Assembly: GCA_024500155.1 (NCBI GenBank) | Contig: CM044858.1 | Location: 30,398,786 to 30,462,785, forward strand | Reading direction: 5' to 3' | Source of the DNA: Chenopodium formosanum | Taxonomy: Eukaryota > Streptophyta > Magnoliopsida > Caryophyllales > Amaranthaceae | DNA length: 64,000 nt | In this document: positions 34,801-45,914 of the stretch, piece after piece | Position numbering within the stretch: the first letter of the stretch is position 1 | Layout: each line of letters begins with the position of its first letter | Made by a program: the position numbers and the translations under genes | Notes under the pieces: model-generated | The model's database searches: none | What the model saw: only the letters and a program-made list of their open reading frames with translations | What the model was told of the DNA's origin: nothing

Positions 34801-37800
34801 GGAAAACACAGTTAGAGATGCTTTGAGAGCAAAAAAAAAAAGGGCTTAAATTATGAGGTAAGTACAAAATTCCAGCTAGACAAAATCAGCAGAGATCATC
34901 AAACAAAACCATATACAGCTTCAACCTTAACTAACAAATGATTCTGCTTATATTTATGTAAAGGTTGCCGACCATAAGTTTATTTTTCTCAGTCAGATAA
35001 GCTAGTTTAAATGGGTGCCAATCGAGCGGTCCTACGTATTATTATGTAGTTGTACAAAGCATAAGGACTTGAAGCTCCTTTTGAAAAAGTAATTCTTAAC
35101 TCTTGCTCTACACCAGTTCATACACCATTTAAGCTCTAGAAGCTCTTTTTTTAAAAGAAGTTTTGACTCTTTATAGCAAAGGCAAATAACAACAATCTCC
35201 CCAACATGTTTATAATACTATTATACTTCGTATATTCCTATGATTGCTACCTCCAGCTAGTAATTGAATCGTTTCTCCCAACACTTATTTTGTATATAGA
35301 ATACATAGTTACATACCACCACAAAAGGTGATTGATGGCCTTAAGCCTCAACTAGTAAAGATAATTTGTTATGCCTCTACTGAGGGAACCTTCTTTGAGT
35401 AGGATAAACCACCATGACTTCAATCACAATAAGCACAGTACATTTCATATGCTTATTTTTAATCAACCTAAAAAAACAAAACCTAAGAAATTACTCATAC
35501 TAAGGACTTAGACAGCTATAGTACGGCTAAAACCTTACATATTCTTGAAGCATCGTTGGCAGTGGAAAAAATGACCTCAAAATCTTTCTTAAACATAAGA
35601 TGGCTGGTCAGTTTTACTTTTCAAAGCTCGATTTCAAGCACGTCTTCCAATTCTAAGCATTCACAAAATGAAAAACTCATCTGTATAATGCGGGCAAAGC
35701 GCAAAATAACAATGTGAAAACTGCTTAAGAATCTAATAGAAACTATGAATCATAAAAAATTACAAAGAGAGACGCCTTTTTGAAAAAAAAATATATATAT
35801 ATAATAAACTAAAATAAAAACTGAGCTAAATAAAATTCATATAGTGAAAGAAAGGATAATACAGTGAAATGAACTTAATTTATAAAATACATACTCCAGA
35901 GTCAGCAGACATTAAATCAGTATGTGATCATCAGACAAAATAATTTTGTGTCCTTTCCTAACAAATAATTCTACCTAGAGACGTTTCTCACAATCAGGAA
36001 TCTACATTAATGTCAATTGAGATATCCTGCTTCTTATTAGGTAAATGTCAAATGCGTATGGCACGATTGCTTGTTTGAAAATTCTATCATTTGCTAGTAT
36101 ATGATATGGGTGTCACTGCTCAGCATGCTCACTGTACTTTAGTTAGCACACCAATGCTCTATAAAACATGCCAAGGAGTGGAGAAATAGGAAAAGGAGGG
36201 ATAAAACCCCATTATGTGGGCTACTCTAGTCCCCAAATAATGTTAAAGGATCCAAAGTATACAAATCCTTATAGCAGGCTTTGTAATGTATAGAGAGACC
36301 TCTCCTATATTACTGTATGTTAACATGGGTGCGGCAGCTGGCAGGCCATACAAAAAGTTATCTTTAGAAAGCCAATAGCTACGAAAAACGTATCAATACC
36401 ACAATCAAGAACCTTACTTCAAAGTTTAAAAAGTGAAGAGGTAGATTAGACAACTTTTTTCTACAAACATAAGTGCATAGGACTGCTGCAAATACAGAGA
36501 AAAACCGAAATACAAGGATGCATGTATGCCTGGAAGAGAAAAGTAACCATTTTAAATCATAAGTGTTATAAGACCAAGGCAATATTGTTCATTCTTGTTA
36601 ATAATTGCATATGTACAGTTGTACACAAAAAATTAAATAGAAGCAAAGAAATACAAGGCTAACTCGAATTACCTGCAAAGAAGCCAACAGTTGATAAATT
36701 TGCTATCGTCATTGTGTGATAGATTAGGTATTCAGTCACAAAATGACCAAGAGCATAAATGAACGATAAAAATGTTGCCAGGTAGAGAGGCTTGTTGTCA
36801 AGATTAAAAGCACAAAGAAAACAGAGTGTGCAAGTCAGAAGAGTCCAAACTCCAAAGGTCCTCCCATGAACTTCAGTCACTGCAAAACTCAAGTTTGGAA
36901 AATAATCGATTCAGCTTTATATCTAGAAAATTAATCAAAGAGCGAATTCAAAATGATGCATGATCACGTATAAGCAGATTTTCTCCACCAAAAAATAAAT
37001 ATGGATTTTTGAGGCTCTATTTGCAGGTGGCAACAACATTGATGTTCAAAGTCTTCATAGTTGCAGACTTGCAGCTCCCACATATATATACTTACAGACA
37101 GTTTAAGAATCCTTCTAAGTTTTATCTTCTTCGATAACAGCGTAAGAATATCTTTCATGTTTTCCATCCATTTTAGAAGCATGTCCATGATTTAACGTTT
37201 TTAGAATTGATCCTGGTTATTTATAGTGAATCCCACTATCCCTGTCAGTATGGTAGCATAAGCCATTAAGCCTGAGTGCAAGGAATAAAGCTAGTGAGAA
37301 GTTGATGAAAACTCATGAAGGACACATAAGGTTGTCAGCAAATTCAATCCTCTGTTCTTATTCTTTTATAAAGACTGGGAGCACATGAAATAGGACCTTA
37401 ACAGCTAGTCAAATTTTGTACCACATTTTGTTTTCTATTAGCTCATATTGCTCTCTCTTTGATCAAATCTGTTGGGCCCCGATCATCCAACTTGTTGGGA
37501 TGCATGCTTACCTTGACTCCCTCATTAGAATGATATTGTCCACTTTGGGCCGCACAAATTTGTTTTTGATCACCTTCCCAAAAGGCCTAATACTAATGAA
37601 GTAGGTGAGCACTAAGAAGCAAGTCATCACTTTCTTATTTCTTTTCAAATGGGACTTGTACTGCATACCCAACAAAGTCTCCCCTTGAAGTTATTACTAA
37701 TTCAGAAATGTCTGGTTCTTGACCCCAAACTAATACATGTACCATATTTGCTATCAAAGACATACATTGCATATGTATTTCACAGTTTTAGGGAAGTAAT

Positions 37801-39322
37801 GACTCTAAAAAAAACAACAATTAAAGCCTCAATTCCAAAGATGGGGTCGGCTCACTAAGACTTAATCTCGTGTACTCATTTATAATGATCCTCTCCTTCC
37901 ATTCCCTATGCCCAATGCTATATGCTCCTACAAACCCAACTTCTCTATGTCTTTCTTAACTCCTTCGATCCACGTCATCTTTGGATTTATCCCAACCCTC
38001 TGCTTTCCTTACTGGTAATGTCTCTAATCGAAAGAGGATAAAGATAAGACACTTAAAACAAAGCTATAATGTCTCTAAATGATCATGTATCCTAATTTAT
38101 CTACTAATCAACTAATGCTAAGGAAGAACCTCTGGAAATCATTATGCAATAACTCTTGCTTCTTACAGTGGAAGAGCATCAACGAAACTGGGTCATTAAT
38201 CTATATTAGGAGCTGACTTAATAAGTATTTAAACAATGTCATTGTCACAAAAGATGTTGAGGGGCAAACTGATGTAATCTTATGAAGTGGACTTGCATTA
38301 ACTGAAAAATATGAAAGAAACACTGCATCCAACATGTCAATCCAAATTCAAAAGCAAATCAAATCTCACGCAGCCCACAAATGTTAGCAAGATTGTGGGA
38401 TGAAAACGAGACAAATATTCATTAGCAAAGCATCAACCATGTCATCATCGCGGAAGATGTTTGTAGACAAACTGATGTCATTTTGCAGGATATTAGTTAT
38501 TATGTACATAAAGAGGCTTTGAATCAACTCGAACAACATGAAAGAAGCATTGCATCCAAACCAAATCAAGTCTTGCACACGGCACGGATCATAAAAGCAA
38601 GGAAGATTGCGGTTATAAAAACGAGGTGATTCATTTTAACAGCAAAGCATTAATAACCCATCAAAATATGAAGATTAAGTCCAGCATGAGCATAACATGG
38701 TTACATGGTCAAATTGGTGATCATAAAAGAGGAAATCAAGTTAAACTCTGAACTTACATCACAACATTTATCGAACAAATAACATGGAACTATTCTTTTA
38801 ACAGCCGGCAAACAGATTTTAAAACCACAGGATTTCTGGAGTCAATCATATAAGATAATCCGCAGTTTAAGCAATGCATAAACTTTGGGATCTCCAACAC
38901 ATTATAATTGAATTAATTGGGTATATAATATCAGCAATACCAACCTCGATTAAAGCAATAATTTCTTGAAATTGCAATTAATATCAATTACATGAATAAT
39001 TTTAACACAACTTACATCAATAATTCAGTAGAAAATTAAAAATAAAAAATAAATGGGTTGGGATCTCAAAAAATATTAGCTCTTAAAAGGGTCTGCATTT
39101 CAACCACAGAATTATAAAATTAATCAAACAGAACCCATGAAAATCGAGGAGAAAAATTAAAAATTGCATGAAATAAAAAGTCTGAAATCAGCAAAAGAAA
39201 AACTTACTGTCAGATTGTGAGAAAACAGCAAGACGAAGAGCCCAAATATCAAAGAAACCGAACCAAACAGATGCTAATCGCAATGAACCCACCAACATCA
39301 ACCACCAAGCTAATGGCTTCAT
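31890..39322 (-). CDS. ERG28: ERG28-like ergosterol/sterol biosynthetic protein 28
   Basis: Three exons on the minus strand: 39322-39208, 36879-36673 and 31957-31890, with GT-AG introns of 2,328 and 4,715 bp, both in phase 1. They total 390 bases, 129 residues plus TAA (31890-31892), the usual plant ERG28 length. Exon 1 encodes MKPLAWWLMLVGSLRLASVW; exon 2 contains TEVHGRTFGVWTLLTCTLCF and IYALGHFVTEYLIYHTM; exon 3 contains TSIIWMALQWNAH. About four membrane segments are visible. From the family, ERG28 is an ER membrane scaffold that tethers the sterol C-4 demethylation enzymes. No frame damage is seen, so it is probably functional. The start is the first ATG of the conserved N-terminus. Confidence 0.93.
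33185..35985. repeat. diverged tandem duplication within ERG28 intron 2
   Basis: Copy A (about 33300-33750 plus 34560-34960) and copy B (about 35190-35985) share, in the same order, TCGTTTCTCCCAACACTT, a GGTGATTGA stretch, TCAACTAGTA, ATATGACCTCAA / AAATGACCTCAA, GTCTTCC-ATT-GAGCA/TAAGCA, AATAACAATGTGAA and a CAGACAAAA/CAAACAAAA block. Copy A is interrupted by a MITE at 33750-34559 that copy B lacks. Confidence 0.7.
33750..34559. mobile_element. MITE in ERG28 intron 2 (hAT-like ends)
   Basis: The left end TAGTATGTGTTTGGCCAAG and the reverse complement of the right end TAAGGGTCTGTTTGGCCAAG form a TIR extending through TTTCT. Further TTTGGCCA words lie inside. About 810 bp, no ORF. A clear 8 bp duplication was not found, so superfamily assignment is tentative. 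Confidence 0.7.
37806..38015 (-). mobile_element. RTE-type LINE 3' end in ERG28 intron 1
   Basis: The minus strand encodes MTWIEGVKKDIEKLGL, like the K-x-TW-x-E-x-(V/I)KKD block at the end of plant RTE reverse transcriptases. It ends with GCCGACCCCATCTTTGG and a TTGTTGTTTTTT tail, the 3' terminus shared by RTE LINEs and Au-type SINEs. Heavily 5'-truncated. Confidence 0.7.
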
Positions 39323-39590
39323 CACTCTAATCTCTATGTTTGTGCGAAAGAGAGAGAGTGGGGCTCTGTAATGATACGAGAACTCCCAGCAGCTGACTTA
39401 GAAGTTCGAAGTTACAACTGTAGATGAACTTTATTTTTTAATTCTGTCATTTGCACAGTTGCACTATCCGTTCGAAGTGGGCTAAGTCCTGCCCTTCCTT
39501 GTTTAATGATTTAATGGTTGCTCGAATTATAAATATTTTAATGGGAAAATATTTATCTAATTATATGTTAATAAATATAAAGGAAATTTT
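39323..39590 (-). promoter_or_regulatory. ERG28 5' UTR and promoter region
   Basis: A GA-rich stretch (reverse complement of ctctctttcgca-type sequence, 39340-39362) lies just upstream of the ATG and is probably 5' UTR. No single convincing TATA box could be chosen. Confidence 0.4.
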
Positions 39591-39599
39591 ATAATATGA

Positions 39600-39747
39600 T
39601 AGTATACATTATAACGAATCCAACACTGACAAAGTAACCCCTTTAACACTAATCGGGTAACCCTATAACACTGACAAAGTAACCCCTTTTAACACTGATT
39701 ATTACACTACGAAGTAACCCCTGTCATACGGTGTGGCCAGCCACATA
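39600..39747 (-). repeat. GTTACT minisatellite element, copy 1
   Basis: Minus-strand copies of GGGGTTACTTNGTCAGTGTTA (~23 bp, about five units) end in TGTGGCTGGCCACACCG at the right. The same units and the same GGCCA end occur at 58665-58865 and 63585-63950. A Stowaway MITE has landed in its right end. Confidence 0.75.
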
Positions 39748-40031
39748 CACCCTCCGTTTTTAAATACTTGCTCCGTTTCTTTATACGCGGAGTTTTTGGA
39801 GAAATTAGAGAAAATAATAAAAGATGGAGGTAGTAGGGTAGTTGAAAAAATAAAAAATTGTAAAAAGCAAAAGTTGTGGAAGAATAGGAGGAGGGAGAGC
39901 ATTATGTTGGGTCCACTAAGTGTTAGAAATGAATTAAATATTGTAAAAACTTTCCAAAAAAAGAAAATAGAGCAAGTATTTAAAAACGGCCAGAAAAGGA
40001 AAGTGGAGCAAGTATTTAAAAACGGAGGGAG
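39748..40031. mobile_element. Stowaway MITE, intact (284 bp)
   Basis: CACCCTCCGTTTTTAAATAC at the left matches the reverse complement of GTATTTAAAAACGGAGGGAG at the right, flanked by TA on both sides (39746-39747, 40032-40033). The open frame running through it is incidental. Same family and same length as the Helitron-split copy at 41169-41225 + 50280-50506. Confidence 0.93.
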
Positions 40032-40399
40032 TATAAGACTTTGTGATCCAACAATGTGTTATGTAATAACAATTGTTTTTAAAATATTAGTAAATAATCA
40101 AGTTAAAGTCCTTATGTGAATAATGAAAAAAGTCAAAGTGTAACATTTATTAAAACATGGAGGAAGTACCCCTCTTAAAAAAAACAAATAGGTATTTGGT
40201 AAAAAAAAAAAAAGGTTATAGTGCATTTAAGATTACTTTTCACTTATTTAATATTTTTTTATTCATTTTAAATTTACCCCTCCACAATTGCTACCCCTTG
40301 AGCCATTGGGGATCCACCTCTAACTATTAATTTATTTAAGGGTTGTCAACAAAATATATCATTATCGTCAACTATTCAACACATGGACCATCATGTTCT

Positions 40400-40505
40400 T
40401 AGGACCTGTTCTGATTTACTGAACTGAGCTGAACTGAACTAAATATTTATGAGAGAAGGATATTACGAACTGAACTGAACTTAAGCTGAAAAGAACAGGC
40501 CCTTA
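40400..40505. mobile_element. short MITE of the CTGAACTGAA family
   Basis: TAGGACCTGTTCTGATTTAC at the left and, on the reverse strand, TAAGGGCCTGTTCTTTTCAG at the right form the TIR; the interior is ctgaactgaac-rich with aaatatttatgagagaagg in the middle. Confidence 0.75.
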
Positions 40506-41168
40506 GTACTTCACCACCATCTTCCCTCTTGCCACCAATCACCACCACCTTGACACCACTATCCCTTCTTACCAATAACGGCCACCTCCTCCTCAACGGC
40601 GACCCACCACCTTCCCTCGCGGGGGGAGGGCGGTTGTGAAGGTGGTTTTCTTTTATTAGCGGCTAACAGCACAATTGGCGGCCAAAATCAGTTAGTCGGT
40701 GCCAAAATCGGCAGGGCCACCGGTTAATCAGTTTGGTCTCTTTTTTTGACATCTTAAGAATTGTTTGTGAACATTTATCCCTAAATATATTTGTGTACAT
40801 ATTTTACCTCATTAATGTTACTAACAACTAAAGTTGTGACATATGGCCAAACCGAAGGACTCCATTGATATGTCGTCTAATTATGGCGCACTTGTTAGTC
40901 GCCCTAGTATAGCAGAAGTAGTATAGTAACTTCAATGGTAGTAGCGAGAGACTTGTTTGTAATATTAAATACCCTAGCTACTAGTTTGACCATTAGAGCT
41001 AGAAACTGCAATTAGCTTGACTAAGCAAAAGCTAATTTGCTTGGAGAAAAACTTAATAGAATCAATAAAATAAAATATAAAAAGATAATTAAGAAAGTGG
41101 GATTCATTTAATTTGCAAGTTAATAGCTAGCTATTGGAGTTCAAAGTGACAAGTAGGTTAAAAGCTTA
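40506..41168. other. intergenic, no gene seen
   Basis: Mixed sequence with a CCACC-rich stretch (40505-40620). No coding region or defined repeat was recognised. Confidence 0.5.
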
Positions 41169-41624
41169 CTCCCTCCGTTTTTAAATACTTGCTCCATTTC
41201 TCCATGCGCGGAGTTTTAGGAGAAATCTATAACCCTTATAAACATGCAAATATAATTACTGTAGCTGTGAATAGTACCTTGTGGTGCTATTACAGCCTTG
41301 CCCCCAACATTAATGCATTGCCCATTTTGCCCCTTATTCCTATTGTTTGTTGCCTGCTGCCCTCCAACCGACTTACTCTCTCACCCTTACTTGGCCTTTA
41401 CTCTGCTGTTGTTCCCATTTCCCCCCTCTATATTTTCATCTAAGAAGAAAAAAGGGGAAGGAGAGAGAAACCTCTGAATTTTAGTGCCTTCTTTGAATGT
41501 GTGGTGGTTTTTTTGGGTTGAAGCATTTATTGTTTGTTTTAGGTTGAAATTTTTTTTTTTTTTTATTATTGTTAGTAGTATTATTGTCTGATTTGTAACA
41601 GAATTGTTGATCTCGAGGTACAAT

Positions 41625-41710
41625 TCCATCTCTCCTTTCTCTTTCTTGTTCAAATTGGTTCAATTTTCATCTAATCTTTAATATGAATGTTGACTGTGTT
41701 TTTTTTTTTG
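41625..41710 (+). repeat. direct repeat, also at 45800-45895
   Basis: ctcctttctctttc, aattggttcaattttcatct and tatgaatgttgactgt appear in the same order at 45805-45890 (ctcctttctctttcctgcta, aattttcatct, tatgaatgttgactgt). These look like two copies of one gene leader or first intron within the Helitron. Confidence 0.65.
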
Positions 41711-41848
41711 GTTATTTCTCCTCTTTTTTCCTTTCTTTTCTATGTTTTTTTTGGTAATTCTTTAATTATAATCTATGTTTCTTTTCTATTTACCATCATG
41801 CGTGCAAATATTTAATATGTATGTGTTTGGGTGTTTCAATTTATGCAG

Positions 41849-43138
41849 AATGGTGTTAGGGAAACTGGAGTCTCATTAGCTTTCACTATTAGAGCACTGG
41901 ATGCTGGACCTATCATTGCATCTCAAAAAGTTGGTGTGGATGAGGATATTAAGGTACTTATACTTATCATGAAACTCAATTATTGATTTGGAGTTGTATG
42001 TAGAATCTGAGCCTATATATAGATTATTAAGAAAGTGAAATTACTTAGGAATGGATGTACATTAATTTTTTATTTGCATCAAGAATTATATTGTAGCTCT
42101 GAAGTCTTATAAGACACAATGGTTTGTTGTCACAGTGTTTTTCCTATTTGCTCTTACTTTAGTAATCATCTATGTGATGGTTAGGTACAGATACGTTCTA
42201 TGGAACATGGTGTATCTAATTTTCAATATATGAGCACAATCGTCTAATTAATATACTTTCACCAATTTGCATGCAGGCACCAGATTTACTGGATTTTCTC
42301 TTTGATCTTGGTGTGTCAGCTGTCAACTTCTTTATATATCAAATACTTGCTGCAAAATTTCTAAATTCTTGCTTAATATGTTAGCCTTGACGTGGGCTGT
42401 TATTGATCTCAGCTGCCTCTGCTTTGCAGCTTCTATATATTGTACATGTTATTATGCATAATGTGAAGTTTTATTGTGAAATAGATGCTTCATTTCTGCA
42501 CAAGTAACTTATATGGAAGTATGGAATTATAACCTGTATTCGAATTAATGGTGACTGGGATATTGTTGTTCCCAAATCCTCTTTCAAATTTAACTTTTCA
42601 TCATCTAGCATACAATATAATTACATTGCTAAACCAATATTAATTTGATGCTTTTGACAGAGTGGATGGTATCTTAAATTATTGTACTCATGTAAATTTT
42701 ATATGTTGCCTCTATCCTTTCCATACAAGACTAAGTAAACAAATCTTACTCAACCCAATAGCAAGTACATTTCTGATGCGGTTGTGTTATGCTTCATAGG
42801 CTCAAAACTTTTGTTGCACGAGCTTTCTTCAATAATTGACAGTACAACAACAACTAAAGCACAACCTCAAGATGATTCTAAAGCTACCTTAGCTGCAAAG
42901 GTATCTATACGGTTACTTTATGTTATGCCATGCTGGGGATCTTTTCTCCATGCAAGCTGAGTTAAGAGGTGATAACTTTGTGCAGATTACTCCCGAAGAA
43001 TCATGGCTATCGTGTGATCAAGACACTACTGTCCTGCATAATAAGGTAGTACTAATTTGTGCTTTTTTGTATGAATTGAGTCAATCATGATGACATTTTT
43101 AGGTACGGGCATTTGCAGGTTGGCCTGGAACTCGAGCT
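41849..43138 (+). pseudogene. captured methionyl-tRNA formyltransferase fragment
   Basis: Five exons with intact GT-AG signals and compatible phases: 41849-41953 (ETGVSLAFTIRALDAGP), 42277-42310 (APDLLDFLFDLG), 42800-42900 (SKLLLHELSSIID, AQPQDDSKATLAAK), 42986-43045 (ITPEESWLS) and 43103 to about 43138 (VRAFAGWPGTRA). This is the central to C-terminal part of organellar Met-tRNA formyltransferase, which formylates initiator Met-tRNA. The N-terminal formyl-transfer domain and everything after GTRA are absent, so it is a gene fragment captured with its introns inside the Helitron. A transcript could splice but would not give an active enzyme. Confidence 0.88.
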
Positions 43139-43408
43139 AGACATGCAAAAGAAAATGTACGGAGTCTTGAAAGCAGTCTCTCTGTTAGTTGCGTAACCTT
43201 TATCTTCCCGAACTGATTTCATAATAGTGTAGCATGTTATTGATACTACACGTTTATGTATGTTAAAGACTTCATAGTTTTATATGCAGTCTTTTACTCA
43301 TGTAGTAAGTCCAAGCTCTGAAGTTATGAAAAAAAAAGAGTATATGTTGAATATTAATGCGAATTTGGAGTACTATAAAGTAATTATCTTCTTTTCTTTC
43401 TTTTGCAG

Positions 43409-44546
43409 TTTTATCATCAGTTTCAGGGCTTCAAGTTGCGGAAACAAAACTAAATGAGGGTTAGTCGCTGTACTGACCTCTATTCTTTGTAAATGCTGAA
43501 ATTCTTAGTTATGCAGCTCATGTTGGAGCATCCAAAAAAAAACTATGCTTGATCTTTTTGTCTTATTTACAATTTTGTGGAGTATATTTCTCCCTAATCT
43601 TTTAACAGCTAGCATTAAGTTTGTAGATACGTGAATGTTGATGTCAATGCATCATTCTCCCAAAAGTAGGAATTTTTCCGCATTCTCTCATAGAAAAGTT
43701 GGTTAATTTCTCAAACTTTGATGGAATTTCTGGTTGTTCTTCTTGGAAGTATACAGATATTATTTCATATACTTCCTCTGTTTTCTTTTATGTGCAATAC
43801 AACTTTTGGACATGCTTTTTTAGGAGTTAATTATAGTAGGTAAACGAGCAAATTTATCAAAATTATTCCAACACCCAGAATAGAGAAGAGTTAACTACTA
43901 CATTTATAGATTATTTTGCTTGATTTGTCAGTTATATCACCTAATTTTTCCCTTAAAGTGCGTGCCATGAAGGTGTGTTGCTAATAAAAGAAAATGGAAA
44001 AGTATATGCTTGATCAATCTTGGAGGCATTGAATTTTTTCCTTTGTGACAAGGTTATTGATATTTAGGAGTGATAACATTAGCCAAAAGAGATGTAGATT
44101 TTGGGGGAGATTTTTGAGCTTTACATGTGTAAAATTTTTCCTTGCATTTCTCTAAAATAAGCAAGGGTCTGACAACCATTAATACTACTCCAAGGAATAA
44201 TAGCTTCCTATAGGGCTAGCTACACAATTCAATGGCCTTTCGTGGACAGAAGTACTATTGCCATATTTTGTTGGTGCTTTTTATGTACTTCAAATTTTGT
44301 TACGTTCTGTATTTTTGTTAGTTTGTAATTTTTTTTTTCTTTTCCATGTATGATTTAGGCTAATTTTCCTTCAATAAGAACCTGGAAACAAGTGGAAAAT
44401 GGAGAAAAGAAAGGGAACCTAATGCAATTTGCTGTTTGTGTTTGATCTTTTGGGGTCCATTTTTAATGACAGCTATGCTATGGGTTTTTGCAGGTACAGA
44501 AGCTATGTTTGCAAATATTGGTCACTTTACAACCTTCTCCATTAAG
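43409..44546 (+). pseudogene. captured KUP/HAK/KT potassium transporter fragment
   Basis: Exon 43409-43459 encodes LSSVSGLQVAETKLNEG and exon 44495-44546 encodes TEAMFANIGHFTTFSIK, both bounded by AG and GT. In plant KUP/HAK transporters these correspond to VLSAVSGLQVTETKL and GTEAMFADLGHF. The exon that normally separates them (VILVGLFALQHxGT region) is missing; a 231 bp Stowaway-like MITE sits in the gap. The family moves K+ across membranes through ~12 helices, of which almost nothing survives here. Same strand as the formyltransferase fragment. Confidence 0.85.
43772..44002. mobile_element. Stowaway-like MITE inside the Helitron
   Basis: CTTCCTCTGTTTTCTTTTAT at the left pairs with ATAAAAGAAAATGGAAAAG at the right, flanked by TA on both sides (43770-43771, 44003-44004); 231 bp. 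Confidence 0.75.
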
Positions 44547-45914
44547 GTATGTTATTGTAGGTCATGTAGTCTAGAAGTTGCATCTATAAGACTGTCCTTT
44601 TCGGTTTAAGCCTAGGTTTCAAGACCCAACATAATCGCCGAATCTAGATACCTAGGTACCAAAGCACGGTTGACACTTGACAGAAGAAGCGAAAAAAATG
44701 AGTGGAATTCTGTTAGCAAGGTGCTATAGAGCCAGTAAGAATTTAGTCAAAGCTCGTCTCTTTACTCAACTGAAATTAGCTGATCAAGCAGAGTTTGAAA
44801 TGTGAAATGGTAGCATGCATTGTGCAGGTTCAAATGTCTTTATCAAATGAAAATTAAAAAGTGATTTGTGAGTAATGATGCGAAGTATATATTAAAGTAT
44901 ATATTAAAGTTGTATGTTTGAATTGATTATAAGTCAGATATATGAATATCAACGGTGGAAAATCTTTTGAGTTTGAAGTTTCCGAACTAAAAATGAATTT
45001 GACCTGATTTGAGTCGAGCAAGCTACCCTAAACTTTTGTTCAGTTTAAATCAGTATGTCTCTTATGCAGGATTTGAACTGTGCAGTTTTGAGATGAAATC
45101 ACATATTAGTATTTCTTATTGTATTTAGTTGCATGTATTGCCAATAGTTATGACCTGCATACGGTATAAATTTGATGGGTGCATAGGACAATTCGTTGAA
45201 ATATGTACGTGTTAAAGCCATTCTTGTGAATCGTTAAAGTTTTCTAATTTATATTGTGGCTACTAAAAGGTTATGCATATACATATAAAAGGTTGGGGGG
45301 ACACTTTGCTTGATGAAGCTTAAATACATATACATATAATATTGTAAGGTATTTTCTCTCCTTCAATTTGATGTGGTTGAATAGAAAGATGTAATTGCTC
45401 AATTCTGGAAATTTAGGCTTTAATTTTTTTTTCCCTGGGTTTTTGCTCAAATTCTTTAATTTAGATGTTTGTTTTTTAATAATTGAAAACCATTTCTCGA
45501 TCTAGCATTTCATTGTTAGGTTCTTATTGTACTTGGATTTGAAAATAATTATCAAGTTTGCTTGGAATTTTGAACAAAATTAGGGTGTATTCTTATTTTT
45601 TCTTGACTTTATACAACCCTCAAACCAAATTCAAGCTTCCCCCAGAAGTATCTTTATAGGTTTGTGATATTTGATGTTGAATATATTGTCATTGGTTAGG
45701 TTCTATTCAAGGTTTTGTTATATTACAAATTATCTTCTGCTCTCAAATTATAAACCTATTCCTGCAGTTTGATATTAATGTGTTGTGGATATAATATCTG
45801 TCTCCTTTCTCTTTCCTGCTATAATTGGTTAAATTTTCATCTTTTCTATTGGATTTAACCTTTTATAGTTTTGTATGAATGTTGACTGTTTTTTTTTTAA
45901 TACCAACGGTTCAG

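Noticed and set aside
36379..37188. Minus-strand open frames around 36379-36582 and 36964-37188 as extra ERG28 exons
   Set aside because: ERG28 is complete at 129 residues with the three exons given; these frames have no family similarity.
41849..43138. A functional methionyl-tRNA formyltransferase gene
   Set aside because: No N-terminal formyl-transfer exons upstream within the element, and homology stops abruptly after GTRA inside the last exon.
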